A stretch of 47,568 nt of DNA from an uncultured Sterolibacterium sp. (GTDB taxonomy: Bacteria; Pseudomonadota; Gammaproteobacteria; Burkholderiales; Rhodocyclaceae): positions 1 through 47,568 of the forward strand of contig CAIYYX010000255.1 in NCBI GenBank assembly GCA_903930535.1, given 5' to 3'. The notes under the pieces are model-generated. The model worked only from the letters and a program-made list of their open reading frames with translations. It did no database searches and had not been told where the DNA came from. Made by a program: the position numbers and the translations under genes. Below are positions 11,958 through 21,361 of this stretch, piece by piece (position 1 is the first letter of the stretch; each line of letters opens with the position of its first letter).

Positions 11958-14900
11958 TACGCGGCGACCTCCTCGCTCATACGCAGCGCCTCCTGCATAT
12001 CGACCTCGACCACGCGGGAGACGCCCTGCTCCTGCATGGTCACGCCAATCAGCTGCTGCGCCATTTCCATCGCGATCTTGTTGTGGCTGATGAAAAGAAA
12101 CTGGGTGTGCTGCGACATGCGCTTGACCAGGGCGCAGAAACGCTCGGTGTTGGTATCGTCGAGCGGCGCATCCACTTCGTCAAGCAGGCAGAAGGGCGCG
12201 GGATTCAACTGGAACAGCGCGAACACCAGCGCCGTTGCAGTCAGCGCCTTCTCGCCACCGGAGAGCAGATGGATGCTGCTGTTCTTTTTGCCCGGCGGCT
12301 GCGCCATGACCTGGATGCCGGCATCGAGGATCTCGTCGCCGGTGAGTATCAGGCGCGCCTCGCCGCCGCCGAACAACTGCGGGAACAGCGCGCCGAAATG
12401 GCTGTTCACGCTGTCATAGGTCTGCTGCAATTGTGCCCGTGTCTCCCGGTCGATGCGGCGTATGGCATCTTCCAGCGTACTGATGGCCTCGGCGAGGTCC
12501 GCAGATTGGGCATCGAGATAACCCTTGCGCTCCTGCGCCGTGCTGAGCTCGTCCAGGGCGGCGAGATTGACCGGGCCCAGCGCATCGATCTCCTCGCCAA
12601 GCCGCAGGATGTCTGCCTGCAGACCGGCCTCCTTGAGTCCGGGAACGAGATCGACGGCGAGCTCTGCTTCGGCTTGCTCGCCCTGGATGTTGGCCTCAGC
12701 CAGACGCTCCACGAACTGCTCCTCATTCAACTGAGCCGCCTGCGCCTTGAGGCGCAGTTCGCCGATACGCTCCCGCAGCGGGCTCAAACCCAGCTCGATG
12801 GCCAGTCTGGTCTCGTCGAGAGCGCGCAATTCCGCGCCAGCCCCTTCGAGCGCATTGCGCCTGCTGCTGAGCAGTTCCTCGCGCGCGGTTCGCGACGACA
12901 GGGCTGACTGCAATTCGTCCTGCAGGGCGTCCTCGGCGATCGAGCTCTTCTCGCTCTGGGCTGCGGCGACTTCCTGCGCGACGCGCTCCAGCTGACTTTT
13001 CGCAGTCGCAATGCCGCGCGCGTTATCCTCCAGCTTGGCGATGCACTCGCGCTCGGTGAAGCGCACTTCCTGGGCTTCCCGCGCCAGCGTCTGCTCGGCG
13101 CTACGGGCCTCGCGCAGCGCCGTATCGCAGGTACGCTGGATCTCCATGGCTTGCTCGAGGCTTCCCCTTGCCACTTCGAGCTGCTCGCGGTGGCGGGCTG
13201 CCTCATCGATGGCACGGGCAAGTTCCAGCCTTTCCGTTTCCTCGCCCAGGGTGACTTCCTGTAGGTCGCGGTCTATCTGGGCGGAACGCTCCTCGTAGCG
13301 GCTCTGCGCCTGGGTCAGGGTGAGCGCCTCGACCTCGGCTGCATGCAGGCGCCGCTGCAGTTCGGATACTGCGAGACGCGCATCGGCGAGCTTCTGCTGC
13401 CAGTCGGCGAGAAGGAGCTCAGCCTCTGCCACCGCAGCATGGGCGCTGTCCTCCTCCTGCTGGCGCTGCTCCTGCATCAGTTCCAGTTCGTCGATCTCGC
13501 GCTGGCGCTCGATGACGCCATGGATGCGGGCGTCGGGGACATAGAGCAACAGGCTTTGTGCGCTCGCCAGATGCCCTGCGCGATTGACCCAGAGACGGTG
13601 CGTGTCGACATTTCCGACCTTGCCGACGACGGCTGAAAGATCGTCAGCCGTGGCGACCCCTTCCAGCCATTCGTCGAGCACGACGTTCCAGCGCGGATCA
13701 TCGCAGCTGACCTTGGCGCGCAAGGAGTCTGCCGCCGCCTCCTGGCGGCCCATGCCGCCGGCCAGGGCCAGGGCGAAGGAAGTCGGTGGCGGCTCGGCTA
13801 AGGCCTGTGCTGCCACATCCTCTCCGGCAATGAGGGCCGCCAGCCGTTCGCGCAGCACGGCTTCAAGCGCCGTTTCCCAACCCGCTTCCACCCGGATGGC
13901 ACGCCACAAGGGCTGGGCATCGGAGAGACCCCGCTCTTTAAGCCAGTCGCCGATTTCACCGCTCTGCTGCAACCGCAGCTGCAACTGCTGCAAGGCATCA
14001 CGCCGCGCCCGCGTTTCCGTGAGCTGCCGGTGCGCCCCCTGCAACTGTTCTCTCGCGTCTCGTATCTGTTCTTCCAGCTCCGGCAGGCGGCCTTGCGCAT
14101 CGGCCTGACGCTGCTGTTCATCATCAAGACCAGCCTCTGCCAAGCCAATCGCCTCCTGACTTGCCGCCAGGAGCAGAGGATCTGGCTGGACCAGGGCGGC
14201 GCGCTCCTGCCCGGAACGCTGACGGCGCTGGGCAAAGCCCTCCAGGGCGCGGCTGGCATGGATGCGGTTGGCCTCAGACAGGCGGGCACCCTGCTCGGCT
14301 TCATTGACCGCGCGGCGGGCGGCAGCCGCCGCCTCTTCCGCGGCATGCACGGCTTCCTCGGCCTGCGGCAGGCGCGCCTGCGCCTCCTCGTGGCGGGCAC
14401 CGCAGGTCTCGGCGCGCAGCCTGGCATTGTCCAGCAGAGCCTGCCAGCGCACCTCGTCGCGGTCCAGATCGAGGCGCTGGGTGCTCCAGTGACCCTCCTC
14501 GACGGCAAGCTGGGCCAGCCGCGTCTCCAGCTTCTGCCGCGTGTCGCGGCGGTGATTGATCTCGGCTTCGAACCTCGCGACCTCGGCCTTTGCCGAAACC
14601 ATTTCGCTCTGCGCCGCATGCACGGCGTCGCTGGCAGCAAAGTGCGCCTCGCGCGCCGTTTCTATTCTCGACTCCAGTTCGCGCAACTGGGCGGACTCGG
14701 CTTCGAGGCGGGTGGCGGATTTATCCACTTCGCGGGAGAGCCGCGCATGGTCGGCGCGGGCATCGTTGCGCTTCTTCAGCCACAAGACATTCTGTCTGCG
14801 GGCGAGTTGCGACTGCAACGCCCGGTACAGCTGCGCCACCTCGGCCTGACCCTGGAGTCTGGCGACCTGCGCTTCCAGTTCGCTGCTGATGTCATTGACC

Positions 14901-15478
14901 CGGGCCAGATTGTCTCCGGCATCGGCCAGCCTGTTCTCCGTCTCGCGGCGCCGCTCCTTGTACTTGGTGACACCGGCCGCCTCTTCGAGATAAAAACGCA
15001 ATTCCTCGGGCTTGGCCTCGATCACCCGCGAGATCATGCCCTGCTCGATGATGGCGTAGGCGCGAGGACCTAAACCGGTGCCGAGAAAAAGATCGATGAC
15101 GTCGCGGCGGCGGACATGGAGATTGTTGATGTGGTAGCTGGAATTGCCTTCGCGGTCGAGGATGCGCTTCACGGCGATCTCGGCATATTGCGACCACTGG
15201 CCGGCAGCGCGGCCCTGGTCGTTGTCGAAGATCAGTTCGACGCTGGCGCGGCCCACCGGCTTCCTCGTGCCGGAACCGTTGAAGATCACGTCCTGCATGG
15301 ATTCGCCACGCAGCGCGGTGGCCTTGGATTCGCCCAGTACCCAGCGCACGGCATCGATGATGTTGGACTTGCCGCAGCCGTTGGGGCCGACCACGCCGAC
15401 CAGTTGTCCGGGGAAAAGGACTGTGGTCGGATCCACGAAGGACTTGAATCCGGCGAGTTTAAGCTTGGTCAGGCGCAC
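11957..15478 (-). CDS. smc: Chromosome segregation ATPase SMC
   Basis: Condensin ATPase that organises and separates chromosomes. The 1173-residue protein has an N-terminal Walker A (GPNGCGKSN, 31-39), long coiled coils rich in Ala, Glu, Arg and Leu either side of a central hinge (about 510-640), and a C-terminal ATPase half with the signature LLSGGEKALTATAL and Walker B FCLLDEVDAPLDD. The start is a GTG at 15478; no ATG lies in frame near the conserved N-terminus. Its partners scpA and scpB are not in the window. It opens the smc-zipA-ligA-galU-hpt run. Confidence 0.96.
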   Translation of the reverse strand: MRLTKLKLAGFKSFVDPTTVLFPGQLVGVVGPNGCGKSNIIDAVRWVLGESKATALRGESMQDVIFNGSGTRKPVGRASVELIFDNDQGRAAGQWSQYAEIAVKRILDREGNSSYHINNLHVRRRDVIDLFLGTGLGPRAYAIIEQGMISRVIEAKPEELRFYLEEAAGVTKYKERRRETENRLADAGDNLARVNDISSELEAQVARLQGQAEVAQLYRALQSQLARRQNVLWLKKRNDARADHARLSREVDKSATRLEAESAQLRELESRIETAREAHFAASDAVHAAQSEMVSAKAEVARFEAEINHRRDTRQKLETRLAQLAVEEGHWSTQRLDLDRDEVRWQALLDNARLRAETCGARHEEAQARLPQAEEAVHAAEEAAAAARRAVNEAEQGARLSEANRIHASRALEGFAQRRQRSGQERAALVQPDPLLLAASQEAIGLAEAGLDDEQQRQADAQGRLPELEEQIRDAREQLQGAHRQLTETRARRDALQQLQLRLQQSGEIGDWLKERGLSDAQPLWRAIRVEAGWETALEAVLRERLAALIAGEDVAAQALAEPPPTSFALALAGGMGRQEAAADSLRAKVSCDDPRWNVVLDEWLEGVATADDLSAVVGKVGNVDTHRLWVNRAGHLASAQSLLLYVPDARIHGVIERQREIDELELMQEQRQQEEDSAHAAVAEAELLLADWQQKLADARLAVSELQRRLHAAEVEALTLTQAQSRYEERSAQIDRDLQEVTLGEETERLELARAIDEAARHREQLEVARGSLEQAMEIQRTCDTALREARSAEQTLAREAQEVRFTERECIAKLEDNARGIATAKSQLERVAQEVAAAQSEKSSIAEDALQDELQSALSSRTAREELLSSRRNALEGAGAELRALDETRLAIELGLSPLRERIGELRLKAQAAQLNEEQFVERLAEANIQGEQAEAELAVDLVPGLKEAGLQADILRLGEEIDALGPVNLAALDELSTAQERKGYLDAQSADLAEAISTLEDAIRRIDRETRAQLQQTYDSVNSHFGALFPQLFGGGEARLILTGDEILDAGIQVMAQPPGKKNSSIHLLSGGEKALTATALVFALFQLNPAPFCLLDEVDAPLDDTNTERFCALVKRMSQHTQFLFISHNKIAMEMAQQLIGVTMQEQGVSRVVEVDMQEALRMSEEVAA

Positions 15479-15523
15479 GTCAGAGGCATCAAGAGTCAGA
15501 TTGCGTTAGTCGGGCAGAGTAAG

Positions 15524-15551
15524 GCACATGTAATGTGCAGCGCATTATAAT
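15524..15551. promoter_or_regulatory. Shared smc/queF promoter region: inverted repeat plus palindromic -10
   Basis: In the 106-bp gap between smc and queF, ATTATAAT (15544-15551) is its own reverse complement and so offers a perfect TATAAT on both strands. Five bases to its left is an inverted repeat, GCACAT-GTA-ATGTGC (15524-15538), that takes the place of a queF -35. No good -35 is seen for either direction, which would fit activator-dependent or shared use. Confidence 0.45.
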
Positions 15552-15584
15552 GGAATCCTTGTCCGTTTCCCCAGAAGCCCCTCC

Positions 15585-15983
15585 ATGCCCAGCCAGCCTG
15601 CCAAGAATCTAGAGACTTTCCCCAATCCCGCGCCCAGGGATTATCGCATCCGCATGGAAATTCCGGAATTCACCTGTCTGTGTCCCAAGACCGGCCAGCC
15701 GGATTTTGCCACCCTGGTCGTAGACTATGTCCCGGACAGGAAATGCGTCGAACTGAAGAGCCTGAAGCTCTATGTCTGGAGTTTTCGCGATGAGGGACAT
15801 TTCCACGAGGACGTCACCAATCGCATCCTCGACGACCTGGTCAAGGCGACAAAGCCCCGCTACATGAAGCTGACCGCCTTGTTCAACGTGCGCGGCGGCA
15901 TCTATACGAAAGTCGTCGCCGAGCATCGCAAGAAGGGTTGGCAGCCTTCGCCAAAGGTCGATCTGGCGAGCTTGGGCGAATAA
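15585..15983 (+). CDS. queF: NADPH-dependent preQ0 reductase (7-cyano-7-deazaguanine reductase)
   Basis: Reduces the nitrile preQ0 to preQ1 in biosynthesis of the tRNA base queuosine. The 132-residue protein is the short, single-domain (YkvM-like) form. Seen: nucleophilic Cys33 and acid Asp40 in CPKTGQPDF, and the QueF motif [21 protein letters not shown] at about 56-76, which binds NADPH and substrate. It diverges from smc and converges with uvrB, 15 bp from its stop. No preQ1 riboswitch was recognised upstream. Confidence 0.95.
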   Translation: MPSQPAKNLETFPNPAPRDYRIRMEIPEFTCLCPKTGQPDFATLVVDYVPDRKCVELKSLKLYVWSFRDEGHFHEDVTNRILDDLVKATKPRYMKLTALFNVRGGIYTKVVAEHRKKGWQPSPKVDLASLGE

Positions 15984-15998
15984 ACGCGGAATAGAGCC

Positions 15999-18056
15999 TC
16001 ACTGCGCAGGCTCGGGCGAGTCGTGGGGGTCGGCGCCGAAAACCTGACAGCGCAATTTGAACAGTTCGTCGCGGGCGGCGGCGGCCTCCTCGAACTCGAG
16101 ATTCCTGGCATGCTCCTGCATCGCCTTCTCCAGCCTCTTGATCGTCTTGGCCAGATCCTTTGCGCTCATCGTTAGGTACTGCATCGGCTGCTGCGCCGCC
16201 TTGAGTTCATTGACGGCGTCTTCGCTGTCGTAGATGCCCTCTATCATGTCCCTGATGCGCTTCGTAACGCCCACGGGAGTGATGCCATGCACCTCGTTGT
16301 AGGCGACCTGCTTGGCGCGGCGCCTGTCGGTCTCATTGATGGCGCGACGCATCGAATCGGTGATCTTGTCGGCATAGAGGATGGCCGTGCCGTTGATGTG
16401 GCGCGCGGCGCGGCCTATGGTCTGGATCAGCGCACGCTCCGAGCGCAGGAAGCCCTCCTTGTCGGCGTCCAGTATGGCCACCAGGGACACCTCGGGGATG
16501 TCCAGGCCCTCGCGCAAGAGGTTGATGCCGATCAGGACATCGAAGACGCCCAGGCGCAAATCGCGAATGATCTCGACCCGTTCGACGGTCTCGATATCCG
16601 AGTGCAGGTAACGCACCTTGATGCCGTTGTCCGAATAGAACTCGGTGAGTTGTTCTGCCAGGCGCTTGGTCAGCGTGGTCACGAGAATGCGCTCGCCCCC
16701 GGCCATGCGCCGCTTGATTTCGCTCAGGAGATCATCGACCTGGGATGAGGCCGGGCGGATCTCCAGGGCCGGATCGACGAGACCGGTCGGACGCACCACC
16801 TGCTCCACCACTTGCGCCTGATGCTGCTCTTCGTAATTGGCCGGCGTGGCCGAGACGAACACCGTCTGCGGCATCAACTTCTCGAACTCGTCGAAGCGCA
16901 GCGGCCTGTTGTCAAGCGCAGAGGGCAGGCGGAAGCCGTAATCGACCAGATTCACCTTGCGCGAGCGGTCGCCCTTGTACATGCCGCCGACCTGCGGGAT
17001 GGTGACATGGCTCTCATCGATGAACAGCAGGGATTGCGGCGGCATATAGTCGATCAGGGTCGGCGGCGGCTCGCCCGGCTGTCGCCCCGAGAGATGGCGG
17101 GAATAGTTCTCGATGCCCTTGCAGAAGCCCAACTGTTCCAGCATTTCCAGATCGAAGCGGGTGCGTTGTTCGATGCGCTGGCATTCGACCAGCTTCTGCT
17201 CTTTCTGAAAAAACTCGATGCGGCTGCGCAATTCCAGCTTGATTTTCTCTATCGCCCGCAGCACCGTGGCGCGCGGCGTGACGTAATGGCTGGAGGGATA
17301 AACCGTGTAGCGGACCAGCTTCTGCTTGCCGTGGCCGGTCAGCGGGTCGAACAGCAGCAGGGACTCGATCTCGTCGTCGAACAGGGTGATGCGTATGGCG
17401 TGCTCGGCATTCTCCGCCGGGAATACGTCGATGACGTCGCCGCGCACCCGATAGACGCCGCGCGAGAACTCGATGTCGTTCCTCTCGTACTGCATCTCCG
17501 AGAGCCGCTTGATGATGTCGCGCTGGGAGAACTTCTCGCCCTGGCGCAGATGCAGAATCATGGTGTGGTAGTCGACCGGATCGCCGATGCCGTAGATCGC
17601 CGAGACGGTGGCGACGATCACGCAGTCACGGCGCTCGAGCAGCGATTTTGTGGCCGACAGCCGCATCTGCTCGATCTGCTCGTTGATGCTCGAATCCTTC
17701 TCGATGAACAGGTCGCGCGAAGGCACATAGGCCTCGGGCTGATAATAATCATAATAGGAGACGAAATACTCCACCGCATTCTCCGGGAAGAACTCCCGGA
17801 ACTCGGCGTAGAGCTGCGCCGCCAGGGTCTTGTTCGGCGCCAGCACCAAGGCCGGCCGGCCGGTGCGGGCGATGACGTTGGCCATGGTGAAGGTCTTGCC
17901 CGAGCCGGTGACGCCCAGAAGCGTCTGGTACATCAGCCCATCCTCTATGCCCTCCGCCAGTTTGGCGATCGCCTCGGGCTGGTCGCCGGCGGGGAGAAAG
18001 GGCTGGTGCAGTCGGAAGGGGCTGGCGGGCACTGAAAGGACTTCAGACAAACTCAC
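15999..18056 (-). CDS. uvrB: Excinuclease ABC subunit B
   Basis: Damage-verifying helicase of nucleotide excision repair, acting with UvrA and UvrC. The 685-residue protein has Walker A GVTGSGKT (48-55), the beta-hairpin segment [15 protein letters not shown] that inserts between DNA strands, [11 protein letters not shown] (Walker B), helicase motif [16 protein letters not shown], and a C-terminal UVR domain that contacts UvrC. Start: the GTG at 18056 has GAGG 7 bases upstream; a TTG at 18050 with AGGAG at 5-base spacing would be two residues shorter and is equally possible. Confidence 0.96.
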   Translation of the reverse strand: MSLSEVLSVPASPFRLHQPFLPAGDQPEAIAKLAEGIEDGLMYQTLLGVTGSGKTFTMANVIARTGRPALVLAPNKTLAAQLYAEFREFFPENAVEYFVSYYDYYQPEAYVPSRDLFIEKDSSINEQIEQMRLSATKSLLERRDCVIVATVSAIYGIGDPVDYHTMILHLRQGEKFSQRDIIKRLSEMQYERNDIEFSRGVYRVRGDVIDVFPAENAEHAIRITLFDDEIESLLLFDPLTGHGKQKLVRYTVYPSSHYVTPRATVLRAIEKIKLELRSRIEFFQKEQKLVECQRIEQRTRFDLEMLEQLGFCKGIENYSRHLSGRQPGEPPPTLIDYMPPQSLLFIDESHVTIPQVGGMYKGDRSRKVNLVDYGFRLPSALDNRPLRFDEFEKLMPQTVFVSATPANYEEQHQAQVVEQVVRPTGLVDPALEIRPASSQVDDLLSEIKRRMAGGERILVTTLTKRLAEQLTEFYSDNGIKVRYLHSDIETVERVEIIRDLRLGVFDVLIGINLLREGLDIPEVSLVAILDADKEGFLRSERALIQTIGRAARHINGTAILYADKITDSMRRAINETDRRRAKQVAYNEVHGITPVGVTKRIRDMIEGIYDSEDAVNELKAAQQPMQYLTMSAKDLAKTIKRLEKAMQEHARNLEFEEAAAARDELFKLRCQVFGADPHDSPEPAQ

Positions 18057-18082
18057 TCCTCTGCCTCAAATTCGTTGCTCTC

Positions 18083-18113
18083 TTGCATGAGCTGCTGCTT
18101 TCACGGTTAAAAT
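18083..18113 (+). promoter_or_regulatory. Possible promoter of the aminotransferase gene
   Basis: TTGCAT (18083-18088) and TAAAAT (18108-18113) are separated by 19 bp, longer than ideal, in the AT-richest part of the uvrB/aminotransferase gap. The leader would be about 50 nt. Confidence 0.3.
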
Positions 18114-18168
18114 ATTGCATTGCGCAATTTGGCGTTGCAGGTCTGAACAGGCAAACCTTGGAGTGTAT

Positions 18169-19389
18169 ATGAGCTTAGCGACGATTTCTTCCCTATTCGC
18201 TGCGGTCGAGATGGCCCCGCGCGACCCGATCTTCGGCCTGACAGAGGCCTACAACGCCGATACCCGGGCGAAAAAGGTCAATCTCGGCGTCGGTGTCTAT
18301 TATGACGACAATGGCAAGGTGCCACTGCTCTCCTCGGTCAAAGCCGCCGAGAAGACGCGCGTGGACATGATGCTGCCGCGCGCCTACCAACCCATCGAGG
18401 GCTTGGCCGCTTACAATCAGGCGGTGCAGAAACTGCTCTTCGGGGCAGACTCGCAACTCCTGGCCGACGGCCGCGTGGTGACCATAGAGGCCCTGGGCGG
18501 CACCGGCGCCCTCAAGGTCGGGGCGGATTACCTGAGGCGCCTGCAGCCTGCGGCCACCGTCTATATCTCTGACCCGAGTTGGGAAAACCATCTGGCGCTG
18601 TTCGAGTCCGCCGGTTTCCCGGTCGAGAGCTACCCTTACTACGATGCCAAGACCCGCGGGGTGAATTTCGCCGCCATGAAGGCCAAGCTCGATAGTCTGC
18701 CGGCCGGCGCCATTGTCGTGCTGCACGCCTGCTGCCACAACCCGACCGGCGCCGATCTCTCGGAAACCGAATGGCGCGAGGTGGTCGATGTCGTGAAGAA
18801 GAGGAGTCTCGTGGCCTTCCTCGACATGGCCTACCAGGGCTTCGCCGAGGGCATAGAACCCGACGCCATGGCGGCGCGGCTGTTCGCGGACTCCGGCCTG
18901 ACCTTCTTCGTTTCCAGCTCTTTCTCGAAGTCCTTCTCCCTCTATGGCGAGCGCGTCGGCGCCCTGTCGCTGGTGACCGCCAGCAGGGAAGAGGCGGCGC
19001 GCGTGCTCTCGCAGGTGAAGCGCGTGGTGCGCACCAATTACTCCAACCCGCCGACCCATGGCGGTGCAGTGGTCGCCTCTGTCCTCGGCAGCCCTGAATT
19101 GCGCCAGATGTGGGAAGCCGAACTGGCCGGCATGCGCAGTCGCATCCGCGACATGCGTCAGGGCCTGGTCGACAAGTTGCGGGAGCGCGGCGTCAAGGAG
19201 GACTTCTCCTTCATCAAGAAACAGCGCGGCATGTTCTCCTATACAGGTCTCTCCTCTGCCCAGGTGGAACGCCTGAAGACCGACTATGGCATCTATGCCC
19301 TCTCCACCGGCCGTATCTGCGTGGCTGCAATCAATACGCACAATCTGGACTATGTCGCAGACGCCATCGCCGCAGTGCTCAAGGGCTGA
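18169..19389 (+). CDS. tyrB: Aromatic amino acid aminotransferase (class I, AspC/TyrB type)
   Basis: PLP-dependent transamination of aromatic and/or acidic amino acids with 2-oxoglutarate. The 406-residue protein is of the AspC/TyrB type: GLTEAYNADTRAKKVNLGVGVY at the N-terminus, CHNPTGAD with Asn191, Asp219 and Tyr222 (DMAYQGF), and the PLP lysine Lys254 in SSSFSKSFSLYGERVG with Arg262. I cannot separate TyrB from AspC by motif alone; neighbours give no clue. The ATG at 18169 has GGAG five bases upstream; a longer frame lacks homology. Its last 11 bases overlap the 3' end of the opposite-strand gene. Confidence 0.85.
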   Translation: MSLATISSLFAAVEMAPRDPIFGLTEAYNADTRAKKVNLGVGVYYDDNGKVPLLSSVKAAEKTRVDMMLPRAYQPIEGLAAYNQAVQKLLFGADSQLLADGRVVTIEALGGTGALKVGADYLRRLQPAATVYISDPSWENHLALFESAGFPVESYPYYDAKTRGVNFAAMKAKLDSLPAGAIVVLHACCHNPTGADLSETEWREVVDVVKKRSLVAFLDMAYQGFAEGIEPDAMAARLFADSGLTFFVSSSFSKSFSLYGERVGALSLVTASREEAARVLSQVKRVVRTNYSNPPTHGGAVVASVLGSPELRQMWEAELAGMRSRIRDMRQGLVDKLRERGVKEDFSFIKKQRGMFSYTGLSSAQVERLKTDYGIYALSTGRICVAAINTHNLDYVADAIAAVLKG

Positions 19390-21058
19390 TTCGGCCGGGC
19401 AGGGGTGACAGCCTCGGATGACTCAGGGTGCCGGCGACCGATACCGATCCCCTGACCCGCGCCGCAGACCCTGTCACGCTGACCTCCATCGTGCCATGGA
19501 GGGCCTGGTCTGGACCGATGTCGAGTTTGCCGCTGGCTTGCATCAGGCCGGAGCTGATCTTCAGCCTGGAGAGCCGGTAGCCCTGGTTCTCAAGCTGCAG
19601 GCTGCCCGAGAAGCGCTCGAAGCGGGTGAAGCCGCCCCAGGTCTCACGGTTGCTGCGCACCGCTTCGACCAGGTCGAAGCGGTTGATGATTCCTTGTGCG
19701 ACCAGAAAATCGCCATCGACGCGCAAGCTGTCCACCAGGCTGGCAATGCCTTTTGTCCGCGACTCGAGACGGAGTTTGCCGCTGATATCGCCCTCAAGAA
19801 CCAGATCGGGGTGGAGTGCGGAAAACAGTTTGCGAATGCTCGCGCGCGCGAGCTTGATGTCCGAGACAAGAGCCGTGCTTCCCTGCGACCAGTCGATGAG
19901 CGCCGTTCCGTCGATAATCCCTTCATACATCCTGCCGCTGATCATGGAAAAGTTCAACATGCCCGGCGAGACTTCTCCCTGGGCATCGAGGTATTCGAAC
20001 ATGAATCGGGGCTTGAACGGCATCATCCAGTTGTTGCCTATGACCGCCAGCTTGTAACCTGATGCGGCGGGCATCACTTCCAGGTGCAGGGTTTTCTCGG
20101 CATTGCGTAACAGCAGCTTGTCTATGCCACCATTGGCCGTCATCTGGGCGCTGCCACTCAGGCCATCGAGAGTGGCGTCGCCGATTTCGATGGCAAGGTC
20201 GTCAAAATGCATCTCACGTATGAGCAGACCGTCCTCGACAGCCGTCTTGCCGAACCAATGCACACTGCGAGCGAGCCCCTGACTGCGCATCAGCAGGCCT
20301 TCAAGATGCACGCCGCTCAACACCGGCGTCGCCGCAAACAACTGGAAAGGGTTGGGAATAATGCGGACCACCCTGGCGGTGGCATAGGCGTCGGTCCCGA
20401 CTGAGACGCGCTCCAGGGAAATATTGGGATAGGGCAGGACACTGAATTGCACTCTGGCGATCTTGACCGGATCCTGCAAGGTCAGGCTGAGACGACGCTC
20501 CATCTCCGGGAGGTAATGCTGGTAAGGGAAGAGCATCGCCAGCAGAATCAGCAGGAGTGCGCCACCCGCCACCACCATCATCAGGAGCAGAGGCCAGATG
20601 ATCACCCGCCGCGGTCCGCGGCGGACACGCTTGATCTTGATCTGCTCAATGGTGTCGGCCTCCGTCGGCGTTTCGTACACCTTTTGGAAAGCTTTTTCCT
20701 CGCTGGCTGCCCGCCGCCTCTGCCGCCATCGCCCGAACTTTTCGCGCAAAGCGTCATAGCCGGCGACGAATCGCAGCCGAACTCTGCTGGGGGGGACGGG
20801 TTCTTTTGCGGCGCTCGCGATCGGGGGCGGGCCACTGCCCTCCTCCCGGACTTTCTCGATCAGTCCCAGGCGCAGAAGTTCCACCAGGGATGACTCGACC
20901 ATGTCAGCATCGCCCAGCCTTTGCTTGAGTTCGACCACGGCCGACTTGCCATCCACGATAATCAGCACCCTGCGCAGATCCTGCCGGACCAGACGCGTCC
21001 GCTGCTGCAACGCGACTTCTCCGGCATTTGTCTTGACGTAGATCAGATGCTCATCCAT
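19379..21058 (-). CDS. AsmA-like membrane protein with N-terminal cytoplasmic domain
   Basis: Function unknown. The 559-residue protein has three parts: residues 1-70, a small domain (MDEHLIYVKTNAGEVA...LLRLGLIEKV) that looks like a winged-helix-type cytoplasmic module; a basic linker to about 150; one membrane helix (152-177, IIWPLLLMMVVAGGALLLILLA); and a long periplasmic region of repeated beta-rich segments of AsmA type, seen in GSVSVAGTLSHPRLSPLPG at the C-terminus. AsmA-like proteins are linked to outer-membrane lipid transport or assembly. Its 3' end overlaps the convergent aminotransferase gene by 11 bp. The tRNA-Asn gene diverges from its start. Confidence 0.75.
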   Translation of the reverse strand: MDEHLIYVKTNAGEVALQQRTRLVRQDLRRVLIIVDGKSAVVELKQRLGDADMVESSLVELLRLGLIEKVREEGSGPPPIASAAKEPVPPSRVRLRFVAGYDALREKFGRWRQRRRAASEEKAFQKVYETPTEADTIEQIKIKRVRRGPRRVIIWPLLLMMVVAGGALLLILLAMLFPYQHYLPEMERRLSLTLQDPVKIARVQFSVLPYPNISLERVSVGTDAYATARVVRIIPNPFQLFAATPVLSGVHLEGLLMRSQGLARSVHWFGKTAVEDGLLIREMHFDDLAIEIGDATLDGLSGSAQMTANGGIDKLLLRNAEKTLHLEVMPAASGYKLAVIGNNWMMPFKPRFMFEYLDAQGEVSPGMLNFSMISGRMYEGIIDGTALIDWSQGSTALVSDIKLARASIRKLFSALHPDLVLEGDISGKLRLESRTKGIASLVDSLRVDGDFLVAQGIINRFDLVEAVRSNRETWGGFTRFERFSGSLQLENQGYRLSRLKISSGLMQASGKLDIGPDQALHGTMEVSVTGSAARVRGSVSVAGTLSHPRLSPLPGRISP

Positions 21059-21086
21059 GGCACAGCTCTCTCGCAGAAGAATGCTG

Positions 21087-21115
21087 TTGACGCAGGCAGG
21101 TGAAATGAATAATAT
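21087..21115 (+). promoter_or_regulatory. Promoter of tRNA-Asn
   Basis: TTGACG (21087-21092), 17 bp, TAATAT (21110-21115), followed by a GC-only discriminator (GCGCGCC). Strong sigma-70 promoter layout with the discriminator typical of stable RNA genes; start near 21122, about 9 bases ahead of the mature tRNA. Confidence 0.88.
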
Positions 21116-21130
21116 GCGCGCCTCAACTGT

Positions 21131-21206
21131 TCCTCGATAGCTCAGTTGGTAGAGCGCCGGACTGTTAATCCGTAGGTCCCTGGTTCGAGCCCAGGTCGAG
21201 GAGCCA
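21131..21206 (+). tRNA. tRNA-Asn (anticodon GTT)
   Basis: A 76-nt tRNA with an encoded 3' CCA. Acceptor stem TCCTCGA pairs with TCGAGGA; D-loop AGTTGGTAGA; anticodon stem CCGGA/TCCGT with a G-T closing pair; anticodon GTT at 21164-21166; T-loop GGTTCGAGCCC. The single gene has its own promoter and terminator. Confidence 0.98.
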
Positions 21207-21226
21207 GCAATTCGCTTTCAGCGACA

Positions 21227-21241
21227 GATGATTTAATCATC
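21227..21241 (+). other. Small inverted repeat after tRNA-Asn
   Basis: GATGAT-TTA-ATCATC is a perfect 6-bp stem with a 3-nt loop, 20 bases after the tRNA CCA end. It could act as a processing or stabilising hairpin ahead of the terminator, or be chance. Confidence 0.4.
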
Positions 21242-21244
21242 TAG

Positions 21245-21269
21245 GGGGTGTGGCCGCCCCACCCTTTTT
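21245..21269 (+). terminator. Rho-independent terminator of tRNA-Asn
   Basis: A GC-rich hairpin in which GGGTGTG pairs with CCCCACCC (one mismatch) is followed directly by TTTTT (21265-21269). It lies about 40 bases after the tRNA and before the 3' end of the convergent gspN. Confidence 0.75.
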
Positions 21270-21361
21270 GCATTTCCTCTCCCGCATTCCTGACTTTCCC
21301 TGCTCGCTATCACTGTCAGGATAGCACAATTGCATATGCCTGAATGAGAAGGCAGAGGGGG

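Noticed and set aside
16812-18035. A 407-codon plus-strand frame opposite uvrB
   Set aside because: Shadow of uvrB; low-complexity Leu/Arg/Gln translation without motifs.
18193-19341. A 382-codon minus-strand frame opposite the aminotransferase
   Set aside because: No domain recognised; the other strand has full PLP-enzyme motifs and a good ribosome-binding site.
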